64,000 nt of DNA from Bryum argenteum (Eukaryota; Streptophyta; Bryopsida; Bryales; Bryaceae). Below the pieces are notes generated by a model. The model searched no databases, was not told the origin of the DNA, and saw only the letters and a program-made list of their open reading frames with translations. Position 1 is the stretch's first letter. Each line of letters opens with the position of its first letter. The stretch is from contig CM073321.1 in assembly GCA_037043015.1 (NCBI GenBank), positions 35,132,101-35,196,100 of the forward strand, in the 5' to 3' direction. The position numbers were made by a program, and so were the translations under genes. Below are positions 1-10,433 of this stretch, in pieces.

Positions 1-1825
1 CAAACCTCAATTTCCAAGGATGCAGAACCTCAGTCGCCAAATCAATTGTCTAATGATTCTATTTTGGCACTATCTCCTCATTTGAGATCTCATTATCGAC
101 AAGACCATCCAGCTTCAACTTCTGCAGACAAATCTCCAACAAGAACTATTCCACAATATCCAATTCGACGGACCTCTCAGCGCCCAACTCGTGGTGGTTG
201 GCAATCCACAAAGTATCACAACGAAGATAATTTTGCTTATGCGCTCATTACACAAGTCAGCGAACCACTTTCAGTTAATTAGGCTCTTAGCAGCCCCGAA
301 GTGCCACTGGAAGAAAGCCATGGATTCAGAATATGAGTCCCTGTTGAAAAATCGAACATGGGAACTTGTGGATTTACCGCCAAACAAGCATCTAATCAGC
401 ACAAAATGGATTTTTCGACGTAAATATAACTTAGATGGATCCATTTCGCGTTACAAAGCACGTTTCGTGGCACGTGGTTTTTCTCAACAAGAAGGCCTAG
501 ACTATACTGATACATTTTCTGCAGTGATAAAAATGAAATCACTACGACTTCTTCTAGCTTTTGCAACCATTCATGATTATCACGTCCACCAAATGGACGT
601 GATCACTGCGTTCCTTAACGGCGTATTAGAAGAAGAACTATATATATCTCAACCTGAAGGTTACATACTTTCTAGTCAACAATCCAAAGTTTGCAGATTA
701 TTGAAATCAATATATGGGCTTAAACAATCAGCCCGTGTATGGTATGCGGCATTTGACAAATTTCTACACAGCCAGAATTTTCTCAAATGCTCCTCAGATA
801 CGAATGTTTATATTCAACGCACTAGTTCTTATTTACTACTCATTGGCTTATACGTTGATGATCTGATCATCATTTCTAATGATTTATCCTATTTAAATAA
901 AACCAAACACCTGTTTTCACAACATTTTTCCATGACTGATACTCAAGATATTCAATATATCTTGGGAGTTCAAATTCATCGGAATCGAGCAACAAAAACA
1001 ATGACTCTGTCTCAAGAAAAGTATGTAAATGAAATCTTAGAAAGATTTAATATGATCAATGCTCACCCAGTGAGCACTCCACTCGAAGCAGGCATGCGTT
1101 ATTCTCAGCAACCGAGCCACGATCTTCTTCCTCATGAACAAGTAGAAATGGACAAAGTCCCTTACAAGCAAGCAATCGGAAGTCTTCAGTACCTGGTTAC
1201 TTGCACGAGATGGGATCTTACCTTCTCAGTTCAACACTTAGCCCAATTCATGGCTAATCCAGCACCAATTCACTGGCTCGGTGTCAAACGAGTTCTACGT
1301 TATCTGAAAGGCACTAGAACTAAAGGACTCACATATCAAGGTACAAACCTTGGTAAAAACACTCTTCATCAGCTTATTGGTTGGAGCGATGCAGATTGGG
1401 GGGGCGACCTTGACACTCGAAAATCAACATCTGGTTACCTGTTTCAACTCGACTCATGCCTTATATCTTGGCAAAGTCGAAAACAAAGTATCGTTGCCCT
1501 ATCTTCTACAGAGGCAGAGTATATTGCAGCTGCTACTGCAACGAAAGAGCTAATTTGGCTACAAGCAATCATCCAAGAACTTGGGTATTCACTTGTTCTA
1601 CTAAACACACTCTTCTGCGACAACCAATCCTGCATCGCACTCAGTGAAAATCCGAGATTCCATGACAGGTCTAAGCATATAGACTTACGATTCCATTTCT
1701 TACGAGGAAAGGTCAACTCTCAGCTACTTTCCCTCAAGTATACACCCACTTCAACCATGTGGGCAGATATCTTGACCAAATCGCTTCCAAAGATAAAGCA
1801 CTATCTCGGGGGGTGCACTCCTTGA
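1..1825 (+). pseudogene. pol: copia pol: reverse transcriptase and RNase H, broken near its 5' end
   Basis: Reverse transcriptase copies element RNA to DNA and RNase H removes the RNA template. Copia landmarks appear in order: a KWIFRRKYNLDGSI block near 400, MDVITAFLNG with a catalytic Asp near 595, YGLKQSARVWY near 715, the YVDD active site at 851-862, RNase H blocks SDADWGGD near 1387 and LSSTEAEY near 1503, and the ADILTK block near 1765. The frame open from base 1 ends at a TAG at 280-282, in a place where a Gln (CAG) is likely. A frameshift near 300 then leads into the long open frame that stops at 1825. With only two lesions the copy looks fairly young. Integrase and gag lie outside the window. 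Confidence 0.92.
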
Positions 1826-2048
1826 AAAAAATAAGGATATAGGTGCGATCATGGAGAATTTAAATGGGGGCTATTACTTTCCTTTTCTCTAATTTTTGGC
1901 ACCCTATGATTACATAATTTGATACTTTGGGTCATTAAAGTAAGGGCATAGATTAATTGTAATCTTTGATTTCCATCTATATATCATATGCTATATTACT
2001 TTGAAATTTTATTTTTCAGATGGAAAGCAAGTGATTATGGTAGTGTTT

Positions 2049-2395
2049 AATAATGGCGCAGTGCCAAAAATGGAGCTCTAGTAATCTTCAGTCAGAGGCA
2101 CATAATAGCTTTCCCATGCAATAGTATCATGTACTCACTACAGAGGTTATAGGGTATCACTTTAGGCCACCATCATAGGAACACCTATATTTCTAACTTC
2201 AAAAATTCATAACTCATTGTAGAAGAATCCAAAAATGATGATTCCATTTGCTCTATCTTTCTTCTAATTTTCCCCATGCACAAAAATTGCTTGTACTGGT
2301 GACATCCCTGTAGATTTCTTGTACTGAAAATTGAGCTATTATGTACCTTTGACTGAAGATTACTAGAGCTCCATTTTTGGCACTGCGCCATTATT
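2049..2395. repeat. 46-bp perfect inverted repeat in the copia 3' untranslated region
   Basis: Bases 2049-2094 recur as an exact reverse complement at 2350-2395, separated by about 255 bases. The arms contain GGAGCTCTAG and GGCGCAGTGCC. Transcripts crossing the region could form a hairpin. It could instead be a foldback or MITE-like insertion in the copia tail, but no clear target duplication was seen. Confidence 0.85.
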
Positions 2396-2721
2396 CGACG
2401 TTCTAGCATAAATTCTGAATAATCCATACACTATACTGTTTCTACTTTCTTCTACTTTGGTAGAATTATATATCACTCTAATATTTTGCTATTGTAGATC
2501 TAAACTAATTGTAATTTTTAGCTCCAAGATTTATTTGACACCGTACATTATTTCGCACGTACTTTTCTACTTCTACCACCTAGTGCACCCCCCGAGAACA
2601 CTATGCATGCATTGAAGGCATTAATACCTAGCCGTCTCAAGCATTAGATAAAGGGGGCGCTCTTGAGCATTACATGACAACTTAAATTCAAATTCAATCA
2701 GCTCTGCAGCTGAAGGGGGCG

Positions 2722-2899
2722 TGTTAGCATAAATTAGAAGCTGTAGAGTCATACTTGTAGAGTCGTACCGTTCTGATATATCAAGCGGTCTCCCTGCTTG
2801 TATAACTCAAGCATGGAATCTTCAATGTACTTAATTCTACATATTTATAAAATGACCATATTCGTTTCTTAGTTTATCTGCAGTACTTTGTTTCCCACA
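2722..2899 (+). repeat. 3' LTR of the copia element
   Basis: The 178-base segment begins TGTTAGCATAA directly after the polypurine tract TGAAGGGGGCG and ends TTTCCCACA, giving canonical TG...CA termini. A TATA-like TTTATAAAAT lies near 2845. No second LTR copy is in the window, so the boundaries rest on the terminal dinucleotides and the polypurine tract. Confidence 0.82.
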
Positions 2900-3233
2900 C
2901 AAATTCTACCTCATTCAAAAGTCGTTTCTTTAGAGTTGCACATGTGGACGCATAGAGGACCTCTCGATTACGCAAAAAAAAAAACCCAACCACGCTGTAG
3001 GGTACAGCGCGAGGATTCTGAAACCACGTCAAGTTTGCAATTTGGACGTAAGACGGATGAGCTATCTGCGGATGAAGACGAATGAGCTATCTGCGGGAAT
3101 CCAAAACTTCATCCGCAAACTTGGGCCGCATCACATAAACCGCATTACAAAAGAGTGAGTCGAACCGATTGAAGCCAATTCTCTGCCACTTCGACATGGT
3201 AACCAAGGCCTCCCAGATGAGCCCTAAACACTG

Positions 3234-3634
3234 CATTGGGTACCCGATGGAATAAAATGGATGTTTTGCGCACTGAAGCAGCGGCACTGAAGCAGCGCCT
3301 GACACGACACCCAATGGCTCCTAAGACTCCATCGGGTACCCGACGGGGGCAAGAAGAAGAATCTTGCATCTCCTCGATGATATTTTGTCGCGCTTCTCAT
3401 GCCTACTATTTGGCAACTCTGACTCCATCGGGTACCCGATGGGGACTTTCGATTGATTTTTTCTTCATAGCTAGGACAAGATCATCAATGCAAACGAGGT
3501 AAGTTTGCCTAATATTTTCCCTAAATCTTCAGATATGATAACGAAAAACCTTTGTTGAATGTCCTTGTATTTATAAATTTCAAAATTAAATGGTAAAACT
3601 ATTGATCTATATTTCCCATCGGGTACCTGATAGG
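3234..3634. repeat. array of an 18-bp palindrome CCATCGGGTACCCGATGG
   Basis: Four copies of this palindrome or close variants lie at about 3234-3250, 3329-3347, 3425-3443 and 3617-3634. Start-to-start distances are about 95, 96 and 192 bases, a 96-base lattice with one site missing. The spacers do not look alike. No coding role is visible. Confidence 0.8.
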
Positions 3635-3640
3635 AACCTC

Positions 3641-3676
3641 AATTCCGTTAAAATGGCGTTATTCCGCTAAAATGGC
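3641..3676 (+). repeat. terminal-type motif AATTCCGTTAAAATGG
   Basis: The pair CAATTCCGTTAAAATGGC and CCGCTAAAATGGCAC is the terminal signature of the hairpin element at 24093-24676 and also occurs reversed at 32262-32350. It is probably one end of a degraded member of the same non-autonomous DNA element family. The other end is not recognisable here. Confidence 0.5.
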
Positions 3677-3884
3677 ACGATTTTGGGGTGAGAAAATGAG
3701 AAAAACATGAAGAAATATACGTGAAATGGGGACGTTTTGGGGATAATATAGAAAAAGGGAGTCAATTTGGCAGAATTGTCAAGCAGAAACCAGAAAACTA
3801 ATCAAGAATTCGGCCAAAAAGACCAAGATTTACATAGTTCATGAGCAAAGCATCGGAAAGTTTGTGCGGTATGCACTAATTGTC

Positions 3885-4375
3885 AAACACATTATTGAGA
3901 ATCATCACCAGTGTATTGAACTGCAGTCTGAAAACAATACTCTGAATTGGAATTTTCAAGTCTTGTTTCCTAATATAAGTGGTACTACATCTCCCTCCTC
4001 TATCCTATAATAGTACCCTCCATTAGAATTGATGAACCCAACAATTTCAAGTCTTGTTTCCAACACATTCTTGAGAATCACTTCATGAGCAGTGTTTCCG
4101 AACCGCAGTCCTGAAACATGACTACACGGTACAGGAACTTTTAAGATTTATTTCCTAATATAAGTGCTATTACACCTCCCTCCTCTATCCTATAATAGCA
4201 CCCTCCATTAGAGTTCATGAACCTGACAATGTATAAATTAAAGAAGAATATAACAAAGATAAGGTGAATTTCGACACATTCTTGAGAATCACTACATCAC
4301 CCGCGTTTCCGAACTGCAGTCCTGAAACATGATTACACGATACTAGAACTTTCAAGTTTTTTCCTAATATAAGTA
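3885..4375. repeat. degenerate tandem repeat, ~190-bp unit, about 2.5 copies
   Basis: Blocks starting near 3885, 4062 and 4277 share the text TTGAGAATCA, GCAGTCCTGAAACATGA, TTTCCTAATATAAGTG and CTCCCTCCTCTATCCTATAATAG in the same order. No convincing reading frame crosses the units. It looks like a duplicated non-coding or decayed transposon segment. Confidence 0.75.
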
Positions 4376-7300
4376 GGCTGAAGTCATCGTGTCTATATCT
4401 TTTTTTTAACCAGATGTTGCGCAACAGAAAACACGAGTGTACCGAATCATCTAACATGCTGAGTCCCAAGACGCACGACAAGAAGCCCTTCAAAGCTTCC
4501 ATATTCAAATATTCAGCATATATCAAGTCACTACACATCAGTCACCCAATCACCTTTTGCATCCATGATATCTAAGGAACCCCAAGCTAATCCATCAACA
4601 GCTAAGAGAAATGATACAACGATTATTTTAATCAATATCGAGAGAACGTGCATGGAGTGTAACCTGATTTGACTAAGTAAAGTAATAAGCATGTCATGTT
4701 CAACTGATAATCATCACCTTGTGGTCACCACCCGACGGAGCTGACGGGCTACACGAGGTTTGTTTTCCTCACTTTGTTATGTTCCATTGCAGCACATGTG
4801 AGTTCTACTGGAGCTTTTGTTCCGAATATGACTTTGTCCCTTCATATGTTCTCTGACAGCACCGAAGCTATCCGTATGGCGCAGGGTGAGATTGCACTAC
4901 AGAGTATGGAGTCGGTTCTTCGTTTCCTCGTTTGAATGTGGACATCTCGAAGTTTCTGTCTTCAAAAAAATCAACAACAAGGAGAGCAGATGTGAGGTGG
5001 AGATGTTCGGATTTTGTGCTGAATATGCTGGAAGAAGGAATTTCCACGGATATTACAATCTATGCACGGGGTGGTTCTACGGAAGCACACCGGAATGTGT
5101 TGAGTTGCGTTTGTCTCGTTTTGTACACTGTCTACCAACGAAGCCGACGTCCAAGTGCCGCAGTTAAGTGGTGCCATCGGTCAACATTAATATGTGAGCT
5201 TTATGTGGCAATGAGAGTCTTTAAAGTGGAGAGTAGACTTGGGTTTGTAATTCTTCTAGCTCTGGCCAGGAAATTCAACCTTTGGCATTGTTGGCATCAG
5301 TATACGACTTCCTGACAGTGCCGAGCACTTACATTGCAAAGTTAAGTCAGTAGCAGTGAAACTTGTTACAACTATAAACTTGGAAATTACGACAAAGTTA
5401 TCTGGGTACTTGTCTTTCTTGAGCAGATGACGACCAACAGCAAGCAATTTATTTGCTTTAGAGCGAGAAGTAAGTACTTTCGGACCGACAGTTGATCTAC
5501 AAGGAGGTTTTATGTTTGAAACTTCAGTTTATACCGAACTTGAACGCATTAATCAAATCAAGTCATAGTTTTTCATCTCGAGGCCGAGGTTGTAAATATC
5601 TTGTGTTTTAGAAATTCAACTTAACTAGTGTTGTTCGTGATTATAAGAAACTAAGGGCGTTTGTGGGAGCGGAGATGTGCAGGCATCTGCAATTATGATT
5701 CTGCAATACAGTTTGTTTCCATGCTTTGAAGAGAGGTTGTTAACCAAAATTTGAAAAGACATTTGTTTGTTTCAATGATAAATCTGACTGTGATGGCATT
5801 CTGGATGGAGATCCGAATGTGGTTTGGTTCTCAAATCTACTTAGTACTAGCTCTAAATTTTATCACCGCGACCGAGATATTGCAGAGAGAGCCCGAATCG
5901 AAGCAGGGACGCGTACAAGTGAGTGCAGAGAGAGTCCGGATTGAAGCAGTAACGAGTGTGATAACTGGAATGTCGATACGCAACTCTAAGATAGTCACCT
6001 TCTTTTTATTTGTTATCGGAGCTAAGGACATATGATGTTATTAAGCTTGTCAACGTATGCTTGGCAGTTCTTTAGTTTGACATACAGATTTTTCAGCTTT
6101 TGAACGACAGTCGAGAACCATAAAAGTCAGCGAGGTTGAATCTAGGAGGGCGTGCTAGTTTAGGGTCGTTATGGACCAAGACAGGGAACTCCTAAACGAC
6201 AATGGAGAACATGATGCTCATAAAGTACGAGTCACGACGGCGTTTTAGTTGAGGGTCGGCGCAGGAGCACGCAAAAGAAGATCTGAACGGCCGCTCAAAC
6301 ATTTGAATGTCAAGACTCGGGTATATGGCGGAACAGAAGCGAGATACAAGCAGAGACGAGCAGAAATGAGACCAATAGGCGAAGAATTCCACTCCTCGTG
6401 TGCGACCAAATTTATTAAAAATCATCAAGTCCAACTTACTAGTAGCTCGAGTTTTTAAGAGAATGTGATACAAGCAAGTTAGGGGAGAAATAAAACATCT
6501 TCTTCTCCTTCACCACAACTCCATCCCAATAACTATAAGACTCAGGTCTGTAAAACTTGTCTGCCTTAAGTTGTTCCATCTCCACTGCCTGTAAATCTGG
6601 AAAGTCTTTAATTGTATACAAATTAGCGTCCGTAACCATGTGATGTTGAGTTGATCCAAGGCAATGATCATAACACTAAGCTTAAAGAGAAATTTCGAGT
6701 ACTTACTGGTTTTGAGGATTTTTTAAGTTAATGAGAGACTTTGAAGTGGAGAGTAGACTTAGGATTGTGCTTCTTCCAACTCTCGCTCCGTACTTACACC
6801 CAACGGATTGCAGACTTCTCTATCGGGATTCCCTAGGTGTCGAGCACTTGGATTACAATATCAGTAAAATTGAACAATTATTCAGTGCTACTGATTCTGT
6901 AATCCAAGAGATCAGCACCGAGGAAATCTGCGATAAAGAAGTCAGCAATTCTTTGAGTGTAAGTACAATGCAAGAACATGAAGGAGCACAATCCCAAGTC
7001 TACTCTGCACTATGAAGTCTCTGATTGCATCAAGACCCCTTACGTTCTAGGGGCAGAGGAGAATTAGAGACTCGAAGGTTGCAGGTATTAGATGGAGATG
7101 TGATGATCTGCTAGTTTAGGGTCATTCCGGACCATGTGTCTACGCTACTCAAACAGATATGGCGAGTGCTAAACATTAGTACTCCTACTTGTTTCGTTGC
7201 TTACGAACGCCCGCTGGAGAAGAAGAAGGTCAATGATCTCCATACAATGACTATACAAAAGCAAGTGGAATAGCAGGACAGAGGAATTTTATTATTGACT

Positions 7301-7620
7301 ATAGTATATAAGGTTGACAATGAATTTTAAATCGGCAAATTCACGCGCCAACATGCTCCTCTAAGTCACCAACTTTCTAAACGGCCGCTCAGGAAGATGG
7401 TCGTCGCCCACAACCCAACTCGCAGAAGTATCCCAGCAAGTCGTCGAAACTCCGGGGGTCCTAATAAATTCCTGTGGGATAGTTGTGAAGTACGTGGTAT
7501 GAGGAGGGGGGAGAGACATGAATATGGCAACATGCATAGTCACAAACGAGGAGAAAGGGACGAGGAAGTGCACGAACTAGTAGAAGGCAAAACTCACCGT
7601 CAGCGTTAAGCATCCAAGGC
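4376..7620. other. no recognisable gene; weak direct duplications
   Basis: Only short frames without family resemblance occur here. A ~60-base block at 5205-5263 (AGTGGAGAGTAGACTT) recurs at about 6728-6788. The phrase GCTAGTTTAGGGTC recurs at 6155 and 7110, and a half-palindrome AACGGCCGCTCA recurs near 6287 and 7380. This suggests one or two rounds of segmental duplication followed by decay. Confidence 0.6.
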
Positions 7621-7762
7621 GATGAGCATCCAAGGCGTCACATGTCCGTCACTGCACCGTCGCCATCGGAGGAACCGGCGCCTTCCGCGGTGTCCAGGAC
7701 GGACGAACCCCGGAACCGAGAATATCGACGATGCCGTCGAGAGGACCGTGCTTCACACTGCA

Positions 7763-8940
7763 TTAGAGACGAGGCATTCGTGCGGGCACCCTGCGAGGAG
7801 TAAAATAGTCGTCTCCTCTCTGTGAGTGCGTGGACGGAATATAATCCAAGTTCTCCAGTTCAAGGGATCGGTCCGTGTACTTGGCACAAACTCGGACTTT
7901 ACTAGCGAACGCCGTGGCACGTAGCGAACACGTATCTTGGCCTTTGTATTTCCATGTGAAGGCCATGTAGCGCGGAATACTTTTTCCGGACTTGACGATG
8001 TGGAAAATGTACTTCGCCACAGACTGGCGGAGCACCTGATCGTTGGGATTGCCCTTGTAAACGATGGGGAATATTGCATTGTATCGAGGATTTAGTAGTG
8101 CCGATTCGGGGCTGGAGTCTATGAGGAGGGTGTTGGACGCATTTAGACATATATCGGGCTTACAGAATCTGGGCTGGCCCCACACCATCTTGTGAAGGAC
8201 CTTAACGTGCAACCTATCTCCTGGGTGCCCGACATGCTGGACGTAAGTCCTTTCGGTGGCCATGAGGTTAGGCCGCAGTGTAGAGGGGTGACCTGGACAT
8301 GGATATGGGCGCAACCAACACTCTCTAACCGGACATCGACACTCTGACTGCGGCCTGGTTTCAATGATGTGAGTGCAATCTTCAACAGAGAGGATTTCTC
8401 TTGGTTGCGTCAGTCTTTGGAAAAGAAACCTGACCATACCCTTCGTGATAATCCTCGGCATCCTAGTCCAAATACCAACGTGACAAACGCTAGTGAGAAA
8501 CGCAAGGAATTCCCGCACTCCCGGCCGACACCTAAGGACGTAGTCTTTGAAGATAGGTTGGGTCTCGGGACGGAAGTCCGCCCCCTCAGAGAAGGATGGC
8601 TGAACACAATGCAAGGGCGGGTTCTGAAGAAACCCATTGTCGTGCTCGATATCACAGAGCACGCCGTCAAGCTCCAAGATAACAAAATACTTCATGAACT
8701 CGGGTTGTATTTTCTCGTACGCAGGATACGTGACCTGCAAATACTATGGCCTTGTAAAAATAGGCAGCCCAGGATCCAACTAGAAAGCATAAGCAAACAT
8801 GAAGTACCGAGAACCGACGTGATCGACCATGCAATAGAGGGAGGCACGCATTTTCTGGACGACCGTTTTGAATAAATGTGGGTGGTAAAATTCGGGGATG
8901 GCCGGTGAGCGAAACTGGGGAAAGCGATCACAACCATCTG
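7763..8940 (-). pseudogene. FCP1/HAD-type phosphatase-like gene, catalytic motif altered
   Basis: The main exon (8734 down to 7763, about 320 codons) resembles FCP1/SCP phosphatases of the HAD superfamily, which dephosphorylate proteins such as the RNA polymerase II tail. HAD motif I is seen as VILELDGVLCD, motif II as VGIWTRM, and motif IV as LLIDSSPESALLNPRY. The family nucleophile is the first Asp of DxDx(T/V). Here it reads Glu-Leu-Asp-Gly-Val, and the late Asp pair reads Asp-Ser, so activity is doubtful. A splice acceptor TTTGCAG precedes the exon at 8735, and an upstream open stretch near 8830-8940 (...RFPQFRSPAIPEFYHP) is a likely earlier exon, with an uncertain donor. No start was fixed. 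It could be a divergent non-enzymatic paralogue or a pseudogene. Confidence 0.6.
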
Positions 8941-9020
8941 AAGACGTCGTGAGTCATCACATCATCTTCCGGAACGACTTGGAAGGAACGACTTGTTATG
9001 TACTATAGAGGAAACTATAT

Positions 9021-9798
9021 GGCCGCCCAGAAATCCCATGCTTGGAGAGAATCTGGACGGCCGCCCAGAAATCTGAGGGACATATCAAGAATAGCCGGGG
9101 GGGGAGTTGGTTCACTGGTCAAAGGCGAGGGTCATATATGTGAACCGCGGTCCAAAGCGTGTCATGGGAAGGAACCCAACGCTCCTCGAAACATTGAAGA
9201 CTGAAAAGAGGACGACACTATACTATTGCCTAGTGCTCCCAAGCATGCGGACAATCTTGGTGGCCGCCCAGAAACACCAAGCTTGGAGAGAATCTGGACG
9301 GCCGCCCAAAAAACGGAGGGGGGCGAAAAGGGTACGATTCTATGCTAGCGCCTAGTGATCCCAAGCATGGAGACAATCTGGGAGGCCGCCCAAAAATCCC
9401 AAGCTTGGAGAAGATCTGGACGGCCGCCAAGAAAATTGAAGGAGTCTTAAAGATGAGCAGTGAGACGAGTGGTTGCATGGTCGAAGGCAAGCATCATAAA
9501 TCTAAACCGCGGTCCTAAGATCATCATCGAAGGAACCAAACGCTCCTCGAAAAACTGAAGGCTGGATAGGGGACGATACTGTACTAGCGCCTAGTGATCC
9601 CAAGCATGGGGATAATCTAGATGTCCGCCCAGTAACCCCAAGGTTGGAGATAATCTCGACGGCCGCCCAGAAAACCGATAGGGCCGAAAAGGGTACGATA
9701 CTATGCTAGTGCCTTGTGGTCCAAGTCATGGAAATAATCAGAGAGGCCGCCCAGAAATCCCAAGCTTGGAGAAAATGTGGACGGCCGCCCAGAAAGTT
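9021..9798. repeat. palindrome array A: paired GGCCGCCCAGAAA units in a 362-bp higher-order repeat
   Basis: Pairs of GGCCGCCCAGAAA-type sites, about 40 bases apart and separated by CCCAAGCTTGGAGA, start near 9021, 9262, 9383, 9623 and 9745. The 9021, 9383 and 9745 copies and the 9262 and 9623 copies are each about 362 bases apart. This shows a tandem higher-order unit of about 362 bases present roughly twice. A CCGCGGTCC block and a CGCTCCTCGAAA block also recur once per unit. Confidence 0.82.
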
Positions 9799-10433
9799 CC
9801 TTGCAATCATCAAACATGACAAACGGTTGGTTCAGAGAATAGACGCATTACACTGCTTGATAAAAGGCCTAACCTGTGGAGGCTGAGTCGTAGAGGCGCC
9901 TAGCGCTGGAGAGTTGTCAACTAGGGAGACAACCGGTAGAGCATTCGCAGGAGGTTCTAACAAAGCCGACTGTGCTAGTGGGAATTCCTCAGTTCCTAGC
10001 CGCTCCTGAACACGCGCGGCTAAGCCCGTGATCGCCTCATGGCCCTGTAAGAAATTGCATCGTAATGAATTCGATTCTGAGAATCTACGACAAGGGTCAC
10101 GTAGGAAAATAATTCTTTTTTTGCATTAATCAAGATGAGCGAGCTCAGGAATTATACATTGATATAAGCGACTCGCTTTGATTCTAGGGGAACGGCCCCA
10201 CTACACTGGTACAGAAATAATCTACACCAAGAACTCATGAACGAATCAACCCGGAGAATTCTAACCCCGGTGGCAGACTATGATAGATGAGAACCCACCG
10301 AATCAATCTTGTTGTCTACGTCTACCTCCGTGCGATCGACAGCAGCAATGGCCTGCAAATGACATACGAAGAGTTCCAACATGAGAAATCATGGTCAATC
10401 GATAATCAAGAAGAATTCCAAACGATAAGGCAT
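9799..10433. other. no gene seen; 3' flank of the large minus-strand gene
   Basis: The stretch lies between palindrome array A and the stop codon of the ParB/methyltransferase-like gene on the minus strand, so it may hold that gene's 3' untranslated region. No coding frame with family resemblance was found and no poly(A) signal was assigned. Confidence 0.5.

Larger units (their letters stand above)
1..2899 (+). mobile_element. Ty1/copia retrotransposon, 5' part outside the window
   Basis: This is the 3' portion of a copia-type LTR retrotransposon. The pol frame is already open at base 1, so the element starts upstream of the window. It runs through reverse transcriptase and RNase H (to 1825), a 900-base untranslated stretch (1826-2721), a purine-rich tract at 2711-2721 and a 3' LTR at 2722-2899 with TG...CA ends. 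The untranslated stretch holds a 46-bp inverted repeat and two G-rich tracts near 2650 and 2715. The order RT then RNase H at the C-terminus, with no integrase after it, is diagnostic of copia rather than gypsy. The element is not intact because pol has a stop and a frameshift. Confidence 0.93.

Noticed and set aside
8369-8875. 168-codon plus-strand frame over the HAD-like gene
   Set aside because: Antisense shadow; HAD motifs are all on the minus strand.
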